Source of the DNA: Planctomycetaceae bacterium
GTDB lineage: Bacteria; Planctomycetota; Phycisphaerae; Phycisphaerales; SM1A02
DNA length: 5,825 nt
Direction: 5' to 3'
NCBI GenBank assembly: GCA_002737585.1
Contig: NSIA01000171.1
Span: 1-5,825 of the forward strand
Under the pieces are notes generated by a model. That model did no database searches and was not told where the DNA came from. It was given only the letters and a program-made list of their open reading frames with translations. Below are positions 1-5,825 of this stretch, one piece after another. The first letter of the stretch is position 1. The number at the start of each line of letters is the position of its first letter. The translations under genes and the position numbers were made by a program.

Positions 1-1663
1 CCTGCTCCGCGCAAACGCCATCGCCGCCAATTTCTATCGCAAGGCGCTGGCGCACGCGGAGATTGGCGCTCGCTCGCGCGCCGCCCTCGATGCACGCAAT
101 GTTTCGGAAGCGATGCGCGAACGTTTCAATATCGGCGCGGCGCCCGATGGATGGGATACGTTCGTTCGCCACCTCGAACGCCTGCGCGCCCATCACCAAG
201 GCGGCGGACGTACCGATGATGGCGCCCGCGGCAGCGATGCCGTTCCAGACCTTGATGTCTTCCGAGCAGCCGGCCTTGTGCGCGATGGGCGCCAAGGTCC
301 AATCGACGGATTCCGCAACCGGGTGATCTTTCCGATTTGCGATGAAATGGGCGCTCCCATTGCATTCGGGGCACGGCAGCTCAACGCCGAAGACCAGCCG
401 AAATACCTGAATTCCCCTGAAAGCGGCGTCTTCCACAAGGGACGCGGCCTGTACGGCATTCACCTGGCAAAGAAGTCCATCATTGATTCCCGCACCGCAC
501 TCATCTGCGAGGGATACACGGACGTCATCGCCTGCCACGCAGCCGGTGTGACCAACGCCGTGGCAACACTCGGCACTGCACTCACCCGCGAGCACGCCCG
601 TGGCCTGAAGCGCATCGCCGAACGCATCGTGCTGCTCTTTGATGGCGATGCCGCTGGGCAGAAAGCCGCAGACCGCGCCATCGAAGTGTTCTTTGCCGAG
701 CCAGTCGATGTGCGCATCTGCACGCTGCCCGATGAACTTGACCCGGACGAACTGCTGCGTCAGCCCGATGGCCGCGAGCGTTTCGATGCCGCACTTGCCA
801 ACAGCGAAGATGCACTCCGGCACTTCGTCCGCCGCTTCCGTCAAGATTTCCGCGGCGCCAACGGATTGAGTGCGCAACAGCAACGGATCGAAGCAGTGCT
901 GGCGCGACTTGTGGAACTTGGATTCCGCGCCATGCCTGGTCTGCGCAAGACATTGGTGATGTCCAGCCTGGGCTCCATCACCGGTTTGCCGGAACGCGAT
1001 CTGGAAGCAGCGCTTGAGGCAGTGAAAGCGCCCACGCCCCGCTCGGCTCCGGAGGAGACGGTTGAGGTGAAGACCGGCGCGGTGTACCGACCGAGTTTGG
1101 AAGAACAAGGCTTTCCCATTCCGCAGGCACGCGCTCGTCGCGATGCCGAGCGCGGCCTCTTGGCCATCCTGCTGGCGCACCCGCAATTGGGCGCGGCACG
1201 GGTTCGCCTTGACGACGGATCATCGCTTCCGGTCACCGAAGCCATCACCCCCGAAAGCTTCCTGGACCCGGACTGCCGCATGGTGCTGGAACCGATTCAT
1301 CTGTGGCTGGAAGATCAGCACCCCTTCACCATGGACGAAGTGTTGGCGGAATTGCGCGGGCAAAACGTCAAATCCTGCGCCATTGACTTGGTAATGCTTG
1401 GCGAGAAGCGCGCACCGTCCGAGAACATTGCCCTTGAAAGGCTCCAGGAGGCAGTGGACGCATTTGAACGCATCCGACGCTCCCGGACTTCCGTACTTCT
1501 CGCTTCGGGAAACATAAATCCTAGTACGATAAGGAGTTCGGACGAACCAAGCGCCCTCGCCGCGCGTTTAGAAATGATTAGGAATCGTGGCAGAGACCCC
1601 ACCGCGTACGGCCGATTACCAGGGCCAAGTGGAAATCGCACCCCCGATCGTGAAGAAGAATGA
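1..1663 (+). CDS. dnaG: DNA primase DnaG, 5'-truncated by the window edge
   Basis: DnaG makes the short RNA primers for replication, working with the replicative helicase. The reading frame is open from base 2 (base 1 ends the previous codon) to TGA at 1661-1663, giving 553 visible residues. The N-terminal zinc-binding domain and start lie upstream. Visible domains: the end of the core's N-terminal part (RFNIGAAPDGWD, about residues 40-52); the RNA-polymerase-like basic segment (FRNRVIFPI, then KYLNSPESGVFHKGRGLYG, about 104-152); the Toprim domain with its acidic EGYTDV (170-175, Glu codon at 509-511) and FDGDAAG (213-219), followed by DELDPDELL. A weakly conserved C-terminal helicase-binding region contains ERGLLAILLAHPQL (about 383-396) and ends in a polar tail. 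Oddities: about 20 extra residues before DVFRAAGL (nt 191-256), and AFGAR where most primases have FGGR. All visible catalytic motifs are intact, so it should be functional. rpoD follows in the same direction. Confidence 0.97.
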   Translation, partial: LLRANAIAANFYRKALAHAEIGARSRAALDARNVSEAMRERFNIGAAPDGWDTFVRHLERLRAHHQGGGRTDDGARGSDAVPDLDVFRAAGLVRDGRQGPIDGFRNRVIFPICDEMGAPIAFGARQLNAEDQPKYLNSPESGVFHKGRGLYGIHLAKKSIIDSRTALICEGYTDVIACHAAGVTNAVATLGTALTREHARGLKRIAERIVLLFDGDAAGQKAADRAIEVFFAEPVDVRICTLPDELDPDELLRQPDGRERFDAALANSEDALRHFVRRFRQDFRGANGLSAQQQRIEAVLARLVELGFRAMPGLRKTLVMSSLGSITGLPERDLEAALEAVKAPTPRSAPEETVEVKTGAVYRPSLEEQGFPIPQARARRDAERGLLAILLAHPQLGAARVRLDDGSSLPVTEAITPESFLDPDCRMVLEPIHLWLEDQHPFTMDEVLAELRGQNVKSCAIDLVMLGEKRAPSENIALERLQEAVDAFERIRRSRTSVLLASGNINPSTIRSSDEPSALAARLEMIRNRGRDPTAYGRLPGPSGNRTPDREEE

Positions 1664-1797
1664 TGGATGTGACCCCTGAAACCCGTATTAATGATTCTAA
1701 GACACTGATTTACCGCCTTTACCTACAGATGACCGATTTGTTCTGTTTGCGTTCATCACACCACGCAGAACCCCTCGCTAGAACTGGAACCTGAACA
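1664..1797 (+). other. dnaG-rpoD intergenic region (134 bp, lower GC)
   Basis: This gap separates the dnaG stop from the rpoD TTG start and is clearly richer in A/T than either gene. It is the natural place for an rpoD promoter or leader, but I could not find a convincing -35/-10 pair with proper spacing; TATTAAT at 1686-1692 is a -10-like match without a good -35. I see no intrinsic terminator after dnaG, so read-through into rpoD is plausible. A 44-codon ORF (ATG 1660-1662 to TGA 1792-1794) spans the gap. About half of its third codon positions are G/C, which does not look like coding sequence here. Confidence 0.5.
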
Positions 1798-3651
1798 TTG
1801 TCACTCGCACTCTCTGACTTAACCCCCGTCCTCCGCCAGCTCGTTGAACTCGGGCGCGGCCGCAAGTGGATCACGTACGAGGAGTACATCCGCTGCGTCC
1901 CCGATGAATTCGTCGAGCCTGAGAAGGTTGACGAGATGATTGTCCTCTTGGATGAACTTGGTATCGAACTCATTGATGAGAGCGAGCGCAAGCGCAACGG
2001 CTGGGACATGTTTGATGCCCCGCTGCAGACGAACCTGAAGTTCCAGCGCGATGAGAAGAAGCCGAACAAGCCGCCGAAGGTGCAAATGATCGATGAGGAC
2101 GATGGTCCTCCGGTCGACTTCGATGGTGGATTTGAAGACGAGCAGCACCTCCCCGAGGAGCCTGCTGCTGCTGCCGTCGCCAACGCCGACGAGGAAATTC
2201 TTGATGAGCAAGAGACTCAAGCCGCCGTTGAAGCTGCCCTCGCTGAACAAGGTTCGAAGCGGATTGATGACCCGATCCGCATGTACCTCACGCAGATGGG
2301 AACGATTCCGCTTCTCACGCGCGAAGAAGAGATTCGCCTTGCAAAGAAGATCGAAACCACGCGCATGTGCTTCCGGCGCATGACGCTTGCCAGTGACTAC
2401 GCGGCGCAAATGGCCGTGCAGATCCTCAAGCAAGTTCATGCTGGAACGCTGCCGTTTGACCGCACCATGCGCATCTCCACCGCTGAGGAGAACCACAAAG
2501 AAACCCTGGCGGCGCGCATTCCTGCCAACCTGCCAACGATTGAGCGTTTGCTGAACCGCAACCGTGAGATCTTTGAACTGCTCGACACCACACTTGCCGA
2601 CGCAAAGCGCGCGCAAGTGACCAAGGAGTTTGATCACAACCGTCGCAAGATCGCTGTGCTCCTTGAAGAGTGCTGCCTGCGTACCAGCCGCATTCAGCCG
2701 CTGCTTCGCAAGCTGCAGGGTCTTGACAAGAAGGTCAAGGAAATCCATCACCAACTGAAGAAGGCTGACAAGCATCCAGAGCGATTCGATCCAGAAGATC
2801 TCACCGTCATGCGCGACGAGATCGATGGACTGCGCAGCATGGTCTTGGAAAGCTCAGAGAACCTTGATGGTCGCGTGCGTCGGATTGAGCGCGCGTTCCT
2901 TGAGTATGAACAAGCCAAGCGCGACCTCTCCGGCGGCAACCTGCGTCTGGTGGTCTCCATTGCCAAGAAGTACCGCAACCGTGGCTTGCCGTTCCTGGAC
3001 ATCATTCAGGAAGGCAATACCGGCCTGATGCGTGCCGTGGATAAGTACGAATACAAGCGCGGCTACAAGTTCAGTACCTACGCCACGTGGTGGATCCGTC
3101 AGGCCATCACCCGCGCGATCGCCGATCATGCCCGCACCATCCGCGTGCCGGTGCACATGATCGAAACGATGTCCAAGCTCCGCACTATCCAGAAGCACCT
3201 GCTTCAGGAACTCGGACGCGAGCCAACGGTGGAAGAGATTGCTCTCCGCGCCAAGATGCCGATCGAGGAAACTCGTCGCGTCATGAAGGTCAGCCGTCAC
3301 CCGATTTCGCTCGACCGTCCGGTCGGCGAGAGCGAAGACAGCCACTTCGGCGACTTCATCGAGGATGAACGCCAATCCAGCCCGCACGAGGCCGCCTCAA
3401 GCGAACTCTTGCGCCAGCGCATCAATGATGTGTTGCGCACGCTCACCTACCGCGAGCGTGAGATTCTCAAGCTGCGCTACGGTATCGGCGATGGTTACAC
3501 CTACACGCTTGAAGAAGTCGGTCGCATCTTCAAGGTCACGCGCGAGCGCGTTCGCCAAGTGGAGAACAAGGCGATCCGTAAGTTGCAGCACCCGGTTCGC
3601 CGGCAGCGGCTTGCTAGCTTCCTGGATCAGGAAGAGGGTTCAGACAGCTGA
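1798..3651 (+). CDS. rpoD: Primary (housekeeping) RNA polymerase sigma factor RpoD / sigma-70
   Basis: This sigma factor directs core RNA polymerase to housekeeping promoters. All group-1 domains are present in 617 aa: region 1.1 (about 8-65, LVELGRGRKWITYEEY through GIELID); an acidic, Ala/Glu-rich linker (about 83-150); region 1.2 (155-187, DDPIRMYLTQMGTIPLLTREEE); a long helical non-conserved insert (about 188-365); region 2 with NLRLVVSIAKKY, DIIQEGNTGLMRAVDKYEY and the -10 melting/recognition segment YKFSTYATWWIRQAITRAIADHARTIRVPVHM (pieces within 381-453); region 3 (454-530) ending in the DFIEDERQSSP finger; and region 4 with the -35 helix-turn-helix (TLEEVGRIFKVTRERVRQVENKA, about 570-592). 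The start is TTG at 1798-1800. It is the only start codon that keeps region 1.1, since TGA at 1792-1794 blocks the frame upstream and the first in-frame ATG is codon 47. GGAA lies about 8 nt upstream as a weak ribosome binding site. Confidence 0.98.
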   Translation: MSLALSDLTPVLRQLVELGRGRKWITYEEYIRCVPDEFVEPEKVDEMIVLLDELGIELIDESERKRNGWDMFDAPLQTNLKFQRDEKKPNKPPKVQMIDEDDGPPVDFDGGFEDEQHLPEEPAAAAVANADEEILDEQETQAAVEAALAEQGSKRIDDPIRMYLTQMGTIPLLTREEEIRLAKKIETTRMCFRRMTLASDYAAQMAVQILKQVHAGTLPFDRTMRISTAEENHKETLAARIPANLPTIERLLNRNREIFELLDTTLADAKRAQVTKEFDHNRRKIAVLLEECCLRTSRIQPLLRKLQGLDKKVKEIHHQLKKADKHPERFDPEDLTVMRDEIDGLRSMVLESSENLDGRVRRIERAFLEYEQAKRDLSGGNLRLVVSIAKKYRNRGLPFLDIIQEGNTGLMRAVDKYEYKRGYKFSTYATWWIRQAITRAIADHARTIRVPVHMIETMSKLRTIQKHLLQELGREPTVEEIALRAKMPIEETRRVMKVSRHPISLDRPVGESEDSHFGDFIEDERQSSPHEAASSELLRQRINDVLRTLTYREREILKLRYGIGDGYTYTLEEVGRIFKVTRERVRQVENKAIRKLQHPVRRQRLASFLDQEEGSDS

Positions 3652-3693
3652 ACCTGCACTCGATGCAGTCCGTTTGATGACACCAGTCATTTC

Positions 3694-3725
3694 CCGACGC
3701 GCGCTTCTCACGGAGCGCGCGTCGG
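3694..3725 (+). terminator. Probable intrinsic terminator hairpin after rpoD
   Basis: CCGACGCGCGCT (3694-3705) and AGCGCGCGTCGG (3714-3725) are perfect reverse complements, giving a 12-bp GC-rich stem with an 8-nt loop. It begins 42 nt after the rpoD stop and is followed by TCGTTT, a poor U-tract. It lies between convergent genes, so the symmetrical stem could serve both strands, although no U-tract follows it in the minus direction. Terminator function is inferred from position and structure. Confidence 0.65.
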
Positions 3726-3781
3726 TCGTTTGCGGGCGCGCGTCGTTCGTCCGGGCAGTGGTCGATGGTTTGCGGGCGCGC
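3715..3781. repeat. Short GC-rich direct repeats in the convergent gap
   Basis: GTTTGCGGGCGCGC occurs at 3728-3741 and again at 3768-3781, exactly 40 bp apart. GCGCGCGTCG occurs at 3715-3724 (the right arm of the terminator stem) and again at 3736-3745, 21 bp apart. The second copy could therefore pair with the left stem arm as an alternative hairpin. The second 14-mer ends on the first base of the TAG stop of the minus-strand gene. These may be local duplications; no transposase or longer repeat unit is seen. Confidence 0.6.
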
Positions 3782-4137
3782 TACTTCGTCGGCGCGATCG
3801 CCCGGCGCTCGATGCCGCGTGCCACCAGTACAAAGCACACCTTCGGTACCAGGTACATCGCCACCGCGACCCACCACGGAACACCCCACGCCCACACGGC
3901 GCACATGACTGCGGCGGCGGTTCCAATCACCGGAATCCAACAGACGGCTATCGCCAATGCCACGGCTACTTCGCGCTGTGGATTGTCGGACAGCTTCATG
4001 AAGGCCAAGTACATCGGTACCGCCTCCCAGAAAGAGATGAGCATCCAGCCGACCACCAATCGAATGCGTCTGCCGCGCACTGAGCGGCGATCCATCGGGT
4101 AATCGGCCTTCTCTAAATCTCCAAATGCTCCAGTCAT
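3781..4137 (-). CDS. Small multi-pass membrane protein of unknown function (118 aa)
   Basis: I do not recognise a family. The protein has a charged N-terminus (residues 1-25, with an Arg-rich stretch RRSVRGRRIR at 17-26), then about three hydrophobic segments: roughly 27-47, 56-84 (may hold one long or two short passes) and 86-106, and a short basic tail. By the positive-inside rule the N-terminus is probably cytoplasmic. The start is secure: ATG at 4137-4135 shares an ATGA overlap with the stop of the upstream membrane gene, and GGAGGA sits 8 nt before it. This makes translational coupling and an operon very likely. The stop is TAG at 3783-3781, next to the convergent gap with rpoD. Its function may relate to the larger membrane protein upstream, but this is inference from gene order only. 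Confidence 0.8.
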   Translation of the reverse strand: MTGAFGDLEKADYPMDRRSVRGRRIRLVVGWMLISFWEAVPMYLAFMKLSDNPQREVAVALAIAVCWIPVIGTAAAVMCAVWAWGVPWWVAVAMYLVPKVCFVLVARGIERRAIAPTK

Positions 4138-5138
4138 GCGTCCATTCCTCCACTGTGCTGCGTGATCGAATCATGAACGGGCGGCGCAATCGGCTCTCGA
4201 AGTCTGGCAACGCGTTCGTAGGCGGCGCCAAACAACGCCAGCGCAAATGTTCCTGCAAACCAGCCGCCGATACTCATCAGGACGACCGCCATTGCAATCC
4301 CGTAAGACTTGGCACTCCCCATTCCGCTCGTGGCCGTTGACCACGCCAGCCAGCCAGGAAGGAGCGCGGCGATTGCGACGGCCATGGCCACCAAGACCAC
4401 ACCAACCATTCCCATCTGCACAGTGCCATCGGTCCATTGCCAACTGAGCGTCACCGACGCCATGCCACCAATACGCGGTCGCTCCGGATCGGCGACACGC
4501 ACAATGGCAAACCACAGCCGTGCCGTCAGCCACAGGGTGATACTCATGATGAGCGCACCGATCACCAGCAGCACCCCAGGAGTCACTATGCCAGAGATCG
4601 CGCGCGATGCGGACCCGATCAGGGCCATGGAGTTGATCAGCCCAACTGCCATGGCAGCGCCGCCGCCGATCAAGAGCGTTACCAGCGCGGCGCCCAGCGT
4701 TGGGACGTAACGCCGAAATCCGCACGTCATATCCGCAAAGCGGGCATTGCCACGTACCGCGCGCGCACCCAATACGGTGGCGCCAGCAGTCAGGGGAAGT
4801 ACCAGAAAGAACCCAAGCAGCGTGGCTCCACACAGATTGCAGCACGCGGGACCAATGGCCGACAACTCCCGTACTGCTTCCTCCGGATCCGGCGCCTGAT
4901 CGCCGCGTGCCGCTGCCCGAGCCGTAGCTTGCTCCATGCGCTGGGAGGCATCCCACTGCGCCAATTGCGTGGGCGCGTTGGCAAGAGCCAACACCAGCAC
5001 CGCAGCCGTCAGCAGTCCCATGCGGGCGCGCCACGCCGTCAACGCCGTCAGAATGACGGGTCCGACGAACGCCCCGTTGGCTTCCGGGCTCGAAGACCCA
5101 CCACTCTGCATCCGATTGGCAGCAGGCAATTGGCTCAT
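4134..5138 (-). CDS. Polytopic integral membrane protein, about six TM helices, unknown function
   Basis: From ATG 5138-5136 this is 334 aa. Hydrophobic segments lie at about 41-57, 100-128, 146-173, 185-213, 240-268 and 280-308. A polar, Ala/Glu/Gln-rich loop (about 59-95) separates the first two, and the tail is short and polar. The layout (a soluble loop after TM1, LPLTAGATVLGARAVRGNARFADMT-type sequence after TM2, a final GxFALALFGAAYERV helix) recalls DUF975-like or related bacterial membrane proteins with no known activity; this is a weak resemblance, not an assignment. A CCNLC cluster (about 99-103) sits at the start of TM2. Start choice: GTG 5204-5202 is an alternative adding 22 Arg-rich residues and has GGGAG 8 nt upstream, but it would leave 2 bp to the divergent transporter. 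I prefer ATG 5138, although no clear ribosome binding site precedes it. The stop overlaps the next gene as ATGA. The hydrophobic composition and this overlap identify the true frame. Confidence 0.82.
   Translation of the reverse strand: MSQLPAANRMQSGGSSSPEANGAFVGPVILTALTAWRARMGLLTAAVLVLALANAPTQLAQWDASQRMEQATARAAARGDQAPDPEEAVRELSAIGPACCNLCGATLLGFFLVLPLTAGATVLGARAVRGNARFADMTCGFRRYVPTLGAALVTLLIGGGAAMAVGLINSMALIGSASRAISGIVTPGVLLVIGALIMSITLWLTARLWFAIVRVADPERPRIGGMASVTLSWQWTDGTVQMGMVGVVLVAMAVAIAALLPGWLAWSTATSGMGSAKSYGIAMAVVLMSIGGWFAGTFALALFGAAYERVARLREPIAPPVHDSITQHSGGMDA
4146..4151 (-). promoter_or_regulatory. Strong Shine-Dalgarno for the 118-aa membrane protein
   Basis: On the minus strand GGAGGA (4151-4146) lies 8 nt before ATG 4137-4135. 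It is inside the last codons of the upstream gene, where it encodes Gly-Gly of the C-terminal GGMDA. This supports the chosen start and coupled translation of the two genes. Confidence 0.8.
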
Positions 5139-5206
5139 TGCCGCAGGGTACCCGCGCCATCGCGCTACGCTCCGCACTTGCGACCGCTGCGCAAAGAGAA
5201 CCACCT
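5139..5206. promoter_or_regulatory. Divergent intergenic region, presumed promoters for both directions
   Basis: This 68-bp gap separates the start of the minus-strand membrane operon (if ATG 5138 is used) from the plus-strand OPT transporter start. Both units must be transcribed outward from here or from overlapping sequence, unless the operon promoter lies inside the transporter gene. I see no convincing -35/-10 pair, operator palindrome or riboswitch. AAAGAGAA just before the transporter start is a weak purine-rich ribosome binding site. The assignment rests on gene arrangement alone. Confidence 0.35.
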
Positions 5207-5825
5207 ATGGCACTCCCACATCTCACCGACGAACAAACCCGCACCTGGACCCGATCACAGAAGGATCATTGGTGGCTTGAGACAGTGTTTCGCGGCAATA
5301 TGCCGCAGCTGACCTTCCGTGCGGCAGTCACCGGATTCATGCTCGGTGGGGTCCTGAGTGCCACCAACCTGTACATCGGCGCCAAGACCGGCTGGTCACT
5401 TGGGGTGGGCGTCACCAGTGTGATTCTTTCCTTTGTGATCTTCCGCGCCATGGCACGGCTGCAGTTGTCCAAGGACATGTCCATCCTGGAGAACAACGCA
5501 GTTCAATCGATCGCTACCGCCGCGGGCTACATGACCGGTCCGCTGATCAGCGCACTGATGGCGTACATGTTTGTCACGAACACCGTGATGGCATGGCACC
5601 AAATGCTGATTTGGAACGTGGTGGCCAGCATCTTGGGCGTGCTGGTGGCCTTCCCCATGAAGCGCCGATTTATCAATGATGAACAACAACCGTTCCCAGA
5701 GGGACGCGCGTGCGCGGTGGTACTTGATTCGCTGTATCCGCACGCACCTGCCGGCGGCACTAAGAATTTGGACGCTGCTGGATTGCCGATTGAGTCAGAT
5801 ACTCGGACCGATGGCACTGGCGTAG
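5207..5825 (+). CDS. OPT-family (oligopeptide / metal-chelate) transporter, 3'-truncated by the window edge
   Basis: OPT proteins are secondary transporters of the cytoplasmic membrane that take up small peptides or peptide-like metal chelates. The frame from ATG 5207-5209 stays open for 206 codons to the window end; family members are usually well over 500 aa, so roughly the first third is visible. Family-like features in order: a soluble N-terminus (1-36); TM1 with GFMLGGVLSATNLYIGAKTGWSLG (pieces within 43-66), running into TM2 (about 66-84); the conserved loop SILENNAVQSIATAAGYMTG (92-111); hydrophobic segments at about 111-128 and 132-150; then PMKRRFINDEQQPFPEGRA (150-168), whose PFPEG motif is typical of OPT proteins. 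The start follows the purine-rich AAAGAGAA by about 7 nt. The gene is divergent from the minus-strand membrane pair. The substrate cannot be deduced from this fragment. Confidence 0.93.
   Translation, partial: MALPHLTDEQTRTWTRSQKDHWWLETVFRGNMPQLTFRAAVTGFMLGGVLSATNLYIGAKTGWSLGVGVTSVILSFVIFRAMARLQLSKDMSILENNAVQSIATAAGYMTGPLISALMAYMFVTNTVMAWHQMLIWNVVASILGVLVAFPMKRRFINDEQQPFPEGRACAVVLDSLYPHAPAGGTKNLDAAGLPIESDTRTDGTGV

Noticed and set aside
841..1281. 146-codon minus-strand ORF opposite dnaG
   Set aside because: Ser/Arg/Ala-rich shadow of the primase frame with no recognisable domain.
1686..1692. TATTAAT as the -10 box of an rpoD promoter
   Set aside because: No -35-like hexamer is found at suitable spacing, so I do not call a promoter from it.
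1819..2775. 318-codon ORF on the minus strand opposite rpoD
   Set aside because: It lies wholly antisense to the strongly conserved rpoD. Its Leu/Arg/His-rich translation is a typical shadow of a GC-rich gene and matches nothing recognisable.
3715..3781. CRISPR-like array from the repeated GCGCGC-containing units
   Set aside because: Only two copies of each short unit, with unequal spacing (21 and 40 bp) and no cas genes nearby.
3365..4102. 245-codon plus-strand ORF spanning the rpoD end, the gap and the 118-aa gene
   Set aside because: It overlaps conserved sigma region 4 in a different frame, then runs antisense to the small membrane protein; low-complexity Ala/Arg/Thr/Ser composition.
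4171..5244. 357-codon minus-strand ORF in another frame over the large membrane protein
   Set aside because: Its translation is rich in Cys, Trp, Arg and Gly without structure, while the overlapping frame has clear membrane helices and an ATGA junction with the next gene. It also runs into the OPT gene start.
4437..5312. 291-codon plus-strand ORF across the membrane gene and into the OPT start
   Set aside because: Its composition (Arg, His, Gln, Pro rich) is that of an antisense shadow, and it overlaps two better-supported genes.

Overview
The window looks like ordinary chromosomal DNA from a GC-rich bacterium, most likely a planctomycete (possibly of the Phycisphaerae group). The main clue is the RpoD: a full-length housekeeping sigma-70 with a long helical insert between regions 1.2 and 2.1 that resembles planctomycete RpoD from memory, plus a TTG start. 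The lineage call is an inference; no 16S or other marker is present.

Layout. (1) Positions 1-1663, + strand: the 3' part of dnaG (DNA primase), open at the left edge. (2) 1664-1797: a 134-bp gap of clearly lower GC, with a 44-codon ORF that I consider probably fortuitous. (3) 1798-3651, + strand: complete rpoD (617 aa). dnaG followed by rpoD is a classic bacterial 'macromolecular synthesis' order linking replication priming and transcription initiation. (4) 3652-3780: a GC-rich gap between convergent genes, with a perfect 12-bp hairpin that probably acts as terminator, and short GC-rich repeats. (5) 3781-5138 (or 5204), - strand: two membrane-protein genes of unknown function, joined by an ATGA stop/start overlap. 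The upstream gene encodes a roughly six-helix protein of about 334-356 aa. The downstream gene encodes a 118-aa, roughly three-helix protein with a strong ribosome binding site. (6) 5139-5206: a short divergent gap. (7) 5207-5825, + strand: the first 206 codons of an OPT-family (oligopeptide/metal-chelate) transporter, running off the right edge.

The dnaG-rpoD pair is information-processing core. The two-gene membrane unit and the divergent OPT transporter form a separate envelope/transport neighbourhood; whether they work together cannot be told from the sequence. I found no CRISPR array, tRNA, rRNA, insertion sequence or phage signature. The many long ORFs in other frames are shadows caused by high GC. 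I see no evidence for a new multi-gene system; the items worth a second look are the dnaG insertion, the dnaG-rpoD junction, the terminator region and the uncharacterised membrane gene pair.
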